Shown in pieces: positions 8,554 through 15,191 of a DNA stretch of 21,021 bases. Position 1 is the first letter of the stretch; each line of letters starts with the position of its first letter. The notes below the pieces were generated by a model, which was not told where the DNA came from, made no database searches, and worked only from the letters and a program-made list of their open reading frames with translations. Location: positions 4,258 to 25,278 of the forward strand of contig DCVI01000073.1 in assembly GCA_002327315.1 (NCBI GenBank), read 5' to 3'. The position numbers and the translations under genes are program-made. This stretch comes from Syntrophaceae bacterium UBA2192. GTDB taxonomy: Bacteria > Desulfobacterota > Syntrophia > Syntrophales > UBA2192.

Positions 8554-8955
8554 TTATTGCGGTAGAACCCAGTTGCTGACGTTAGTTCCTTTTACGCCGC
8601 GTGTAGCAGAGCCTGTCGCTCTTACCCTGATTTCAGTAGGAGTTCCTGCGGCTTCATAGGCTAACATGTAATCCCCGGCATTCAGTAACGATGGGGATCC
8701 AGTAAATTGAGGCAGCAATTTACTTACAGTCAGATTTGTCGTGCCCATCAAAAGATTCCGGGCAAACTGGTTCGACAGCCTGGATTTCCCCTCTGCGACG
8801 GCCTGCATGGCGGCCTTGTCCGATGCAACACTCGTCAGGTCCATGAACCTGGGAATGGCGACGGCTGCGAGAATCCCCAGGATCACCAGCACGGCAATGA
8901 TTTCGATCAACGTAAAACCTTTCTGGTTACTCACTTTCGATCGCCTCCTTGACAT
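8554..8955 (-). CDS. Type IV pilin, MshA-like, short and cysteine-free (first pilin)
   Basis: A prepilin of 133 residues from the ATG at 8955, with leader MSRRRSKVSNQKG and then FTLIEIIAVLVILGILAA. Cleavage after glycine and glutamate at mature position 5 are intact, giving a mature protein of about 120 residues without cysteine. IPRFMDLTSVASDKAAMQAV resembles the helix following the hydrophobic core in MshA-type pilins. Two starts are credible: ATG 8955 behind AAGGAGG with 10-nt spacing, and GTG 8934 behind AGGAGG with 9-nt spacing, which would give a 6-residue leader (126 residues in all). A TTG at 8961 is less likely. It lies about 300 nt downstream of a sigma-54 promoter match and is probably the more abundant pilin by position. 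Confidence 0.9.
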   Translation of the reverse strand: MSRRRSKVSNQKGFTLIEIIAVLVILGILAAVAIPRFMDLTSVASDKAAMQAVAEGKSRLSNQFARNLLMGTTNLTVSKLLPQFTGSPSLLNAGDYMLAYEAAGTPTEIRVRATGSATRGVKGTNVSNWVLPQ

Positions 8956-8965
8956 GGTCAAAAGC

Positions 8966-8972
8966 CCTCCTT
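8966..8972 (-). promoter_or_regulatory. Shine-Dalgarno site for the ATG start of the first pilin
   Basis: AAGGAGG on the minus strand is followed by 10 nt and ATG at 8955. A second AGGAGG (8949-8944) lies inside the reading frame, 9 nt before GTG 8934, so both starts are served. Confidence 0.65.
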
Positions 8973-9018
8973 CAGTTTGTAGATTTCTCTCTCTTCAGAC
9001 TTCAAAAACCCCATTTAT

Positions 9019-9032
9019 CGCACGTTCGTGCG
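9019..9032 (-). repeat. Inverted repeat in the pilin mRNA leader
   Basis: CGCACG and CGTGCG are perfect arms around two bases, about 65 nt upstream of the pilin start. It could be an RNA hairpin or an operator. No U-run follows, so it is not a typical terminator. Confidence 0.5.
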
Positions 9033-9264
9033 GCGACCGGGTGGCACCCCCGATTCCCCAATCAGGAGTACCTGTCCGAAAGGTGGCGCATTCTAAACCA
9101 TTTCATCCCGTTTTTCCACAGTTTTTCGACCTCCAGGACCTTTGGAGATCCTCCCCGCACTGCCTGCCGGCCAGCTGAAACATGCGGGGTAAAAACTCTG
9201 GTCAACGGATGATCCGCTACCACCAATCGATGCCGGTCCTTCGAGATGACCTGCAAAACGTGAG

Positions 9265-9280
9265 AGCATCATCCGTGCCA
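9265..9280 (-). promoter_or_regulatory. Sigma-54 (RpoN) promoter match upstream of the pilins
   Basis: The minus strand reads TGGCACGGATGATGCT. It has the invariant GG and GC dinucleotides exactly 10 nt apart and matches TGGCACG-N4-TTGCW with one mismatch (A for T in the -12 block). The predicted start site is near 9254, about 299 nt before the pilin ATG. A sigma-54 activator gene lies immediately upstream, and sigma-54 control of pilin genes is established in Pseudomonas, Myxococcus and Geobacter. Confidence 0.72.
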
Positions 9281-9410
9281 CGGGAAAAGGCAGTCAACCC
9301 GTAAAATAAAAAGGCCGCGGGTTTTCAGGAACTTGAACATGCTTTTTCCGTGCCGGGAGGACTCAGAGGACCTCTCTCCGGCAGGGAAAACTGACATAAA
9401 TTGTTGTAAT

Positions 9411-9429
9411 ATCTACATATTATGTAGAT
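9411..9429. promoter_or_regulatory. 19-bp perfect palindrome, candidate activator binding site
   Basis: ATCTACATA-T-TATGTAGAT has perfect 9-bp arms around one base and overlaps the stop codon of the sigma-54 activator. Its centre is about 165 bp upstream of the predicted pilin transcription start, a usual distance for an enhancer-type site. A terminator role is less likely because no U-run follows on either strand. Confidence 0.5.
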
Positions 9430-10745
9430 TTCCTGATCATGGTGACGTCGATGTCGTATTTTTTCACCCGGTGCCAGAGGCTTCGCTCCTTGATCCCCAG
9501 GATCTGGGCGGCCTTGACCTGGACCCCGTCTGCCCGGGTCAGGGCATCGATGATAAACCGCTTCTCGATCTCCGCCAGCCGGTCATCGAGACTGGCCTGC
9601 TCGGAAACCTCCTGTATGGCCTGACCGACCAGGCCCCCCGAGATCTGGACCGGCAGGTGCTGCGGCTCGATTATCCCGTCTTCGGCCATGACGGCTGCCC
9701 GTTCGATGACGTTCTTGAGTTCCCGGACGTTGCCGGGCCAGTGGAACCCCATGAGGGTCTGCAGGGCCTTCGGCGAGATCTCCGCCGTTTTCGGCGCCGT
9801 CTCGACGAATCCCTGGGCAAGAGAAGGGATATCCTCCCGGCGCTCTCTCAAGGGGGGAAGGTGGAGGGAGAAGACATTGAGACGATAGAAAAGATCTTCC
9901 CTGAATTTCCCTTCCTGGACAATCTTCATGAGGTTCTTGTTCGTCGATGCGATGAAGCGGACGTCGACCCGGATCGATTTCGTCCCGCCCACCCGCTCGA
10001 ACTCCTTTTCCTGCAGGACCCGAAGCAGTTTGGCCTGGGTCGTGAGCGGCATATCGCCGATCTCGTCCAGGAGGATGGTGCCCCCGTGGGCCAGTTCGAA
10101 CTTGCCCCGTTTCTGAGTCGTGGCGCCCGTGAAGGACCCCTTCTCGTGGCCGAAAAGCTCGCTCTCCAGAAGGCCCTCGGGGATGGCGACACAGTTGAGC
10201 TTGATGAAGGGGCCTTCCTTTCGGAGGCTGTGCTGGTAGATGCCCTGGGCGACGAGTTCTTTGCCCGTGCCCGACTCCCCCGTGATGAGAACCGTGGCGT
10301 CCGTCGGGGCTACCTTGAGGATCTGGCTGAAGATCCCCCGCATGACCTTGCTCTGGCCGATGATCTCGGGAAAGAGCTCCCGGGCCTCCACCTTGGAGAG
10401 CATGCTCGTGACCTGCTCGAAGATGAGGTTGAACTGGCTGATGTCGTCGGCCTTCTGATCCACGGCACTCTGAAGCTGGGATTTCGGAAAGGCGGGCAGG
10501 TTCTCCGCGTCCCGGATGAACTTCTTGATGGGTCTCAGGATCAGCCAGGTCACAAGCAGCGCGCACAGGAAGGTGAACAGCGCGATGCCGATCCCCCAGG
10601 ATCTGAGCATCCACGAGGTCTCGATGCTGTACTTCGCGTAGAAATCGGCAATCTGATAGGTGACGATCACGGCAAAGATCGTGATGCCGCTGAAGATGAT
10701 GGGGATCAGGACATAGAGACTGATCTGGAACCGTGATTTCTGCAT
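9420..10745 (-). CDS. Membrane-anchored sigma-54-dependent transcription activator
   Basis: A 441-residue bacterial enhancer-binding protein. Two hydrophobic helices (about 9-35 and 49-70) flank a periplasmic loop of only about 15 residues, followed by a short linker beginning RPIKKFIRD. The AAA+ domain spans about 123-365: Walker A GESGTGKE (156-163), the sigma-54-contact loop as GSFTGA (203-208) rather than the usual GAFTGA, Walker B ILLDEIGD (224-231), and the arginine-finger region LFYRLNVF (285-292). A Fis-type helix-turn-helix closes the protein (VKAAQILGIKERSLWHRVKK, 410-429). There is no receiver domain, so phosphorylation by a partner kinase is not expected at the usual site. It sits between MshG and the pilins, downstream of a weak terminator, and is likely the local activator of the two sigma-54 promoters. 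Confidence 0.93.
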   Translation of the reverse strand: MQKSRFQISLYVLIPIIFSGITIFAVIVTYQIADFYAKYSIETSWMLRSWGIGIALFTFLCALLVTWLILRPIKKFIRDAENLPAFPKSQLQSAVDQKADDISQFNLIFEQVTSMLSKVEARELFPEIIGQSKVMRGIFSQILKVAPTDATVLITGESGTGKELVAQGIYQHSLRKEGPFIKLNCVAIPEGLLESELFGHEKGSFTGATTQKRGKFELAHGGTILLDEIGDMPLTTQAKLLRVLQEKEFERVGGTKSIRVDVRFIASTNKNLMKIVQEGKFREDLFYRLNVFSLHLPPLRERREDIPSLAQGFVETAPKTAEISPKALQTLMGFHWPGNVRELKNVIERAAVMAEDGIIEPQHLPVQISGGLVGQAIQEVSEQASLDDRLAEIEKRFIIDALTRADGVQVKAAQILGIKERSLWHRVKKYDIDVTMIRKST

Positions 10746-10765
10746 GTCGATTCTTCTGTCGTTTC

Positions 10766-10785
10766 AAAAGGGGCATCCACGCCCC
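10766..10785 (-). terminator. Weak intrinsic terminator between mshG and the sigma-54 activator gene
   Basis: The minus strand reads GGGGC-GTGGAT-GCCCC followed by TTTT. A 5-bp GC stem and a short U-run could reduce read-through from mshG. A second dyad, TTGTC-N4-GACAA at 10804-10817, lies in the same 125-bp spacer. Confidence 0.4.
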
Positions 10786-10870
10786 GGGCATCATGGTCGA
10801 AAATTGTCCGTAGACAAAGAATAACGCGCTCCCGGAGTGTTTATCCGGTTCCTCAACGTCACGCCGCGAG

Positions 10871-12106
10871 TTAAAATCCCTTGGTGGCGACCTTGGTCAG
10901 ATCCCACATGGGCAGGAAGACGGCGAGGGCAAAAAACCCGACGACGAAGGCAAGCCCCACGACAAGGACCGGCCCGATGGCATCGGAGAGGCGCTTCACC
11001 GCGAAGGCCACTTCGTCATCGTAGTGGACGGAAACGGCCTGGAGCATCTCGTCGAGCTGGCCTGACTCCTCCCCGATCGCCACCATCTGGATGACCATGG
11101 GGGGAAAGTACCGGGCCGTACTGAGAGGCCCCGAGATCCCCCGTCCCTCCTCCACCCGGTCCCTCACCTTGTCGAACTCCCGGGCAATGGCCGTGTTCCC
11201 GATCGTTCCCGACAGGATCTGCAGGGAATTCATGACAGGGACACCGCTTGACTGGAGAATGGAAAAAATACTGGCAAAACGGGACATGGCCGACTTCATG
11301 AAGAGAGGCCCCAGCAGGGGAACCCGCAGAAAAAACGCGTCCCTCACGAAGCGTCCCTGATCCGTTTTGAAATAATACCCTGCGCCCACAATCAGGGCGA
11401 CGAGCAGGGCCAGGGTAAAGAGCCAGTAATCCGTCAGGAGGTGGTGAAGAAAGAGGCTTACCTTCGTCGGCCAGGGCAGCTCGACACCCACGCGGGAGAA
11501 GATGCCCACGAAACGGGGGATGACATAGTTGAGCAGAACAAAGAAGGCGATCCCCAGGGCCGCGACGACGATGATCGGGTACTGGAGGGCCGACTTGATG
11601 TCGGACTTGATCTTGTTCTCGTGCTCGAGGATGTAGATCAGCCTCTGCAGCACCTCCGGGATGGTCCCGCTGGCCTCGCCGGCCTTGATCATGCTGCGGT
11701 AAAGGGTGTTGAAGGTCTTCGGATGCTTCGCCAGGGCATCGGAAAGAGGGGAGCCTTCCCGGACATCCTGGGTGATCTCCGTCACGATCTGTTTGAGTTT
11801 GGGGTTGGCTACCTGGACTTCCAGGACTTCCAGGAGCCGCATGATCGGCACACCGGCCAGAAACATGGTGCGGAACTGCTTCGTGAACAGGATGAGCTCC
11901 TGCATCGCGACCCCGGAGAAGCTCTGCTGAAGGCTCTCCCACGATATCCCGAAGAGCGCGCCGCGCTCCGATGCGCCGGCAACCCGGGATGGGATGTAGC
12001 CCCGGCTGAGCAGAAGCGTCCGGGCCGCATCGAGGGATTCCGCCTCGATGACGCCTTCGACGGTCACGCCGGTCTCATTAAAGGCCTCGTAGGCAAATTT
12101 AGGCAT
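10871..12106 (-). CDS. mshG: Type IV pilus inner-membrane platform protein (MshG/PilC/GspF family)
   Basis: A 411-residue protein with two T2SF domains. The start MPKFAYEAFNETG is the canonical GspF/PilC N-terminus. The first T2SF unit includes FTKQFRTMFLAGVPIMRLLE (74-93) and AGEASGTIPEVL (142-153); the repeat unit includes FASIFSILQSSGVPVMNSL (277-295) and IGEESGQLDEML (344-355). Membrane helices are near 177-196, 226-246 and 376-400. The family forms the cytoplasmic-membrane platform turned by the assembly ATPase to extract pilins. It follows mshE after 108 bp, and its ATG has no clear Shine-Dalgarno site because degenerate octamer repeats occupy the upstream spacer. Confidence 0.95.
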   Translation of the reverse strand: MPKFAYEAFNETGVTVEGVIEAESLDAARTLLLSRGYIPSRVAGASERGALFGISWESLQQSFSGVAMQELILFTKQFRTMFLAGVPIMRLLEVLEVQVANPKLKQIVTEITQDVREGSPLSDALAKHPKTFNTLYRSMIKAGEASGTIPEVLQRLIYILEHENKIKSDIKSALQYPIIVVAALGIAFFVLLNYVIPRFVGIFSRVGVELPWPTKVSLFLHHLLTDYWLFTLALLVALIVGAGYYFKTDQGRFVRDAFFLRVPLLGPLFMKSAMSRFASIFSILQSSGVPVMNSLQILSGTIGNTAIAREFDKVRDRVEEGRGISGPLSTARYFPPMVIQMVAIGEESGQLDEMLQAVSVHYDDEVAFAVKRLSDAIGPVLVVGLAFVVGFFALAVFLPMWDLTKVATKGF

Positions 12107-12124
12107 CTTGCAAACAGGTACTGG

Positions 12125-12156
12125 TTGATTAGTTTATTAGTTCATTGGTTGATTGG
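12125..12156. repeat. Degenerate 8-bp tandem repeat, four units
   Basis: Four consecutive octamers read TTGATTAG, TTTATTAG, TTCATTGG and TTGATTGG, consensus TTNATTRG. They form an AT-rich island in the mshE-mshG spacer and lie 19 bp before the mshG start. Confidence 0.7.
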
Positions 12157-12161
12157 GTAAT

Positions 12162-12210
12162 GCCGCGAAGCGGCTCTGTCACCGGTCACTGCCGGCGGCC
12201 TGCAGGCCGC
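12162..12210. repeat. Two GC-rich inverted repeats in the mshE-mshG spacer
   Basis: GCCGC-GAA-GCGGC (12162-12174) and the 16-bp palindrome GCGGCC-TGCA-GGCCGC (12195-12210) sit just after the mshE stop codon. Neither is followed by a U-run. They may stabilise or punctuate the mRNA rather than end it. Confidence 0.6.
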
Positions 12211-12214
12211 TCGG

Positions 12215-13954
12215 CTAGACCATAACCGCCGCCGAGGCTTCCTCGATGGTGGTCACGCCGGAGAGCACCTTGCTCATGGCGTCGTCCTTGAGCGTCCTGA
12301 GCTTCCCCTTCTGCTTCAGAAGCCGGGTGATGTCCTGGGCGGGGATTCCCCGCAGGATCATGTCCTGAACCTCCTCATCGTTGAGGACGATCTCGAAGAT
12401 CCCCGTTCGACCGCGATAACCCGTTCCCATGCAGGCCGGGCATCCCCTGCCCCTCTGGAAATTGGCTCCGTCGGCCTCGAGGCCCCAGCCGGCGATCACC
12501 TTCTCGTTGGGCCGGTAGCGCTCGATGCAGTAGGGGCAGATGGTCCGGACAAGCCGCTGGGCAAAGGTGGCAAGCAGCACCGACGAGACGAGGAAACGCT
12601 CGATGCCCATGTCGATCAGGCGGGTAATGGCCCCCGCGGCGTCGTTGGTGTGTACCGTGCTCAGGACCCGGTGGCCCGTGAGCGCCGCCTGCACGGAGAT
12701 GCCCGCCGTCTCGCCGTCGCGGATCTCGCCGACCATGATGACATCGGGGTCCTGGCGCAGGATGGAGCGCAGACCGCTCGCGAAGGTCATGCCGGCCTTG
12801 CGGTTGAGCTGGACCTGGCGCACCTTCTCGACGCGATACTCGACGGGGTCTTCCAGGGTGATGATGTGGATGTCGGGCCGGTTGATCTCCTTGATGATGG
12901 CGTAGAGGCTGGTGCTCTTTCCGCTTCCCGTGGGGCCCGAGCTGAGGATCATCCCGTAGGGCTTGTTGATGATGGATTCGATCTTGTCGCGGTCCTCCTT
13001 GACCATCCCGAGCCGGTCGAGCGAATAGACGCCGGAACCCATGTCGAGCAGTCGCAGAACGAGGTTCTCTCCATAGATCGTCGGAATGGAGGAAACGCGG
13101 ACATTGATCTCCTTGTTCTCCATCTTCACGGTGAAGCGCCCGTCCTGGGGAATGCGGGATGTGGCAATGTCCATGTTGGCCAGGATCTTGATCCTGGAGA
13201 TGATGGGCAGGAACATCTGCTTGGGCGGCGCGGGTACCTCGTGGAGCCTGCCGTCGATCCGGAACCGCACCTGGACGTTTTTCATCTGGGGGCTCAGGTG
13301 GATGTCGCTCGCCCCCTCCCGGACGGCCTGGGAGATGATGGAGTTGACGAGGCGCACAATGGGCGCCTCTTCGGCCATCCCCATGATGGAACTCGGGCTC
13401 ACCTGCAAATCGTCGGTGTACTCGGCGGTCACTTCGGCGTCGACGCCGGAGTCGAATTTCAACTCCTCGAGGCTCTCGAGCACGCCTCCGAGACCCGACT
13501 GCATGCCATAGATCTGCCCGATGAGCTGGTTGAGCTCTCGTTCCGTGCAGACGACCGTTTCCACCTCGTCGTTGGTGAGCGCCTCGATGTAATCGAGCGC
13601 GTTGATATCGACGGGATCCGTCATGGCAATTGTGAGCAGACGACCCTTCTTCTTGAGCGGCGCCACCTGGTTCTTCTGGGCGATATCGGCGGCAAACACC
13701 TGGGCGAGATTGAGGTCTACGGGATACTTGTCGGGGTGGTATTTCTCGATCTTGAGCTGCTGGCTCAAGAGGTCCACCATCTGGTTCTCCGACAGGATGC
13801 CCTGCTGGATCAGGAGCTTTCCGAGCTTCATCCCCGTCTTCTTCTGCTCGTCGAGAAAGTGCCTGAGCTGGTCCTCGTTGAGGACCTCGGCGTCGATGAG
13901 CATTTCCCCCAGCTTCTTGCGGACTCTCAAGGTCTTGCCCTTTCTATCTTTCAA
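12215..13954 (-). CDS. mshE: Type IV pilus assembly ATPase (MshE/PilB/GspE family)
   Basis: A 579-residue hexameric ATPase that powers pilus extension. Residues 10-150 form an MshEN-type N-domain with two repeats, KKLGEMLIDAEVL and KLGKLLIQQGILSENQM. The first repeat lacks the expected glycine, so c-di-GMP binding is uncertain. The ATPase core has Walker A SGPTGSGKST (339-348), TLEDPVEYR (366-374), Walker B DPDVIMVGEIRD (402-413) and the His box TGHRVLSTVHTND (426-438). Zinc-binding CPYC (473-476) and CPAC (505-508) complete the PilB/GspE signature. The start is a TTG supported by GGAG 7 nt upstream; no in-frame ATG exists before residue 18. It follows mshM by 89 bp. Confidence 0.96.
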   Translation of the reverse strand: MKDRKGKTLRVRKKLGEMLIDAEVLNEDQLRHFLDEQKKTGMKLGKLLIQQGILSENQMVDLLSQQLKIEKYHPDKYPVDLNLAQVFAADIAQKNQVAPLKKKGRLLTIAMTDPVDINALDYIEALTNDEVETVVCTERELNQLIGQIYGMQSGLGGVLESLEELKFDSGVDAEVTAEYTDDLQVSPSSIMGMAEEAPIVRLVNSIISQAVREGASDIHLSPQMKNVQVRFRIDGRLHEVPAPPKQMFLPIISRIKILANMDIATSRIPQDGRFTVKMENKEINVRVSSIPTIYGENLVLRLLDMGSGVYSLDRLGMVKEDRDKIESIINKPYGMILSSGPTGSGKSTSLYAIIKEINRPDIHIITLEDPVEYRVEKVRQVQLNRKAGMTFASGLRSILRQDPDVIMVGEIRDGETAGISVQAALTGHRVLSTVHTNDAAGAITRLIDMGIERFLVSSVLLATFAQRLVRTICPYCIERYRPNEKVIAGWGLEADGANFQRGRGCPACMGTGYRGRTGIFEIVLNDEEVQDMILRGIPAQDITRLLKQKGKLRTLKDDAMSKVLSGVTTIEEASAAVMV

Positions 13955-13961
13955 GGTTGCG

Positions 13962-13965
13962 CTCC
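13962..13965 (-). promoter_or_regulatory. Shine-Dalgarno site deciding the TTG start of mshE
   Basis: GGAG lies 7 nt before TTG 13954. A nearby upstream ATG is out of frame and runs into a TGA that overlaps the TTG after six codons. Confidence 0.6.
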
Positions 13966-14043
13966 AACCATGCCCTGTTGATTCCGAAAAATCAACCCCG
14001 TATCCCGCAGACCCGACAGGGCGCGGGCGCAGGAAGCGATGGT

Positions 14044-15189
14044 TCAGTCACGGCCCGGCAGGGCCGTCGCCTGCCCGCCGGCCTGCCCCTTCGGGATGTT
14101 CTTCCGGAATGGGGGAGCTACGGCCGGCTCCGCTGCGCCGGCAAGAGGCCGGACGCCTGCCGCTGCAGGCTTCCGGACAACGGCCCTCACAGGGTCCAGC
14201 GAATAGACGGTCTTGTCCGATACACGGGCCTGGTAGGCCGCCACCGTCCGCTCGCCCGGTTCGCCCGCCACATCCCGCTTGCCCGCAATCCCCGTCAGGG
14301 CGGCCAGGACAGCCACGCCCAGCGCGGCGGCCATCCCCCAGCCGATCGATCGCTGCCTCCGGCGGCGGGAGGCGCGGCTGCGGAGACAGGACTGCACGAG
14401 AAACCAGCCCGCCCGGGAGCGGTTCCTGACGATCATCGCCAGGATGACCTGATGGCACAGCATGACGACCTTGCGGGGCACGCCCCCCGTTGCCATGTAG
14501 ATGGCGGCAAGGGCCGGCGTGGTGAACTCGACCGGTTCCTGGCCGGCCTGGCTGGCCTGGGCGATGCGGTGCTCGATCATCCGGCGCATCTGGGTGAAAT
14601 CGAGCGGCTTGAGGCGCAGGCAAACGTTCATCCGGTCAGCGAAGTTTTCCCTGCGCTCCAGGATGGCATTGAACTCGGACTGGGCAAAGATGACGATCTG
14701 CAGGAGCTTGAAACGGTTCGTTTCGTAATTGAGGAACTCCCGCAGGATCTCGATGCAGAAACCGGGAAGCTTCTGCCCTTCGTCGATGATGAGGACCACG
14801 ACCTTGTCCTCGTCGATTCCCCGCCGGAAGAGGTACTGCTTGATGGATTCCTTGAGCTGCCACTCGGTGATTCCCGGGGCGAAATCCGCGGCGCCCATCA
14901 TCCGGGCGATGCCCGCCAGGAACTGGATGGGCCCGCTGAAATCGGGATCCATGAGCAGGTGGAACTCCACGGCGTCATCCCCGTGTAGCTTCCGGATCAG
15001 CATGCGCGACAGGGTTGTCTTCCCCGTGCCCACATCCCCGATGACCACGTTGAGCCCCCGGCGCAGGCGGATGGAGATCTCCAGCTGCTGCAGGCAGTTG
15101 ACATGCTGGGGGGTCTCGAAGAAGAACTCCGGCTCCGGTGAATTGGAGAAGGGCTCCCTGTCGAGGTTGAGGCTCGTGAAGTAATTCAT
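14044..15189 (-). CDS. mshM: ExeA/MshM-like AAA ATPase with C-terminal membrane anchor
   Basis: A 381-residue P-loop ATPase. MNYFTSLNLDREPFSNSP is the typical ExeA/GspA/MshM N-terminus. Walker A is GDVGTGKTT (51-59), Walker B is VVLIIDEGQ (131-139), and the following IEILREFLNYET segment is the family sensor region. After the ATPase domain a basic stretch (269-280, SRASRRRRQR included) precedes a single helix at about 283-303 and an Ala/Pro-rich periplasmic tail of about 78 residues. That layout is closer to GspA than to the plain cytosolic MshM. The ATG at 15189 is 2 nt after the mshL stop; a longer open frame reaching 16053 is just the overlap with mshL. It probably helps secretin assembly, by analogy with ExeA. 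Confidence 0.92.
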   Translation of the reverse strand: MNYFTSLNLDREPFSNSPEPEFFFETPQHVNCLQQLEISIRLRRGLNVVIGDVGTGKTTLSRMLIRKLHGDDAVEFHLLMDPDFSGPIQFLAGIARMMGAADFAPGITEWQLKESIKQYLFRRGIDEDKVVVLIIDEGQKLPGFCIEILREFLNYETNRFKLLQIVIFAQSEFNAILERRENFADRMNVCLRLKPLDFTQMRRMIEHRIAQASQAGQEPVEFTTPALAAIYMATGGVPRKVVMLCHQVILAMIVRNRSRAGWFLVQSCLRSRASRRRRQRSIGWGMAAALGVAVLAALTGIAGKRDVAGEPGERTVAAYQARVSDKTVYSLDPVRAVVRKPAAAGVRPLAGAAEPAVAPPFRKNIPKGQAGGQATALPGRD

Positions 15190-15191
15190 TT

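Larger units (their letters stand above)
8956..9419 (-). other. Non-coding region between the sigma-54 activator and the pilins, mostly pilin mRNA leader
   Basis: I see no convincing gene here; the short open frames lack ribosome sites and family motifs. Reading toward the pilin it holds a 19-bp palindrome at the activator stop codon, a sigma-54 promoter match (9280-9265), and a predicted leader of about 299 nt. Within the leader are the small dyads 9063-9052 (GATT-GGGG-AATC) and 9032-9019 (CGCACG-AA-CGTGCG). I compared it by eye with c-di-GMP riboswitch consensus sequences and found no match. Confidence 0.6.

Noticed and set aside
7990..8955. Conductive (Geobacter-type) nanowire pilin
   Set aside because: An aromatic residue at mature position 24 is common to many pilins. 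These proteins are about twice as long as the truncated Geobacter PilA and lack its aromatic pattern.
8956..9254. c-di-GMP (GEMM) riboswitch in the pilin leader
   Set aside because: The GEMM core elements, such as the conserved GCAAA-CC and tetraloop-receptor blocks, could not be found by eye.
9333..10736. 467-codon open frame on the + strand
   Set aside because: It is antisense to the sigma-54 activator, whose AAA+ motifs are unmistakable. The + strand product is of biased composition without domains.
12650..13981. 443-codon open frame on the + strand
   Set aside because: Antisense shadow of mshE in GC-rich DNA, with no recognisable motif.
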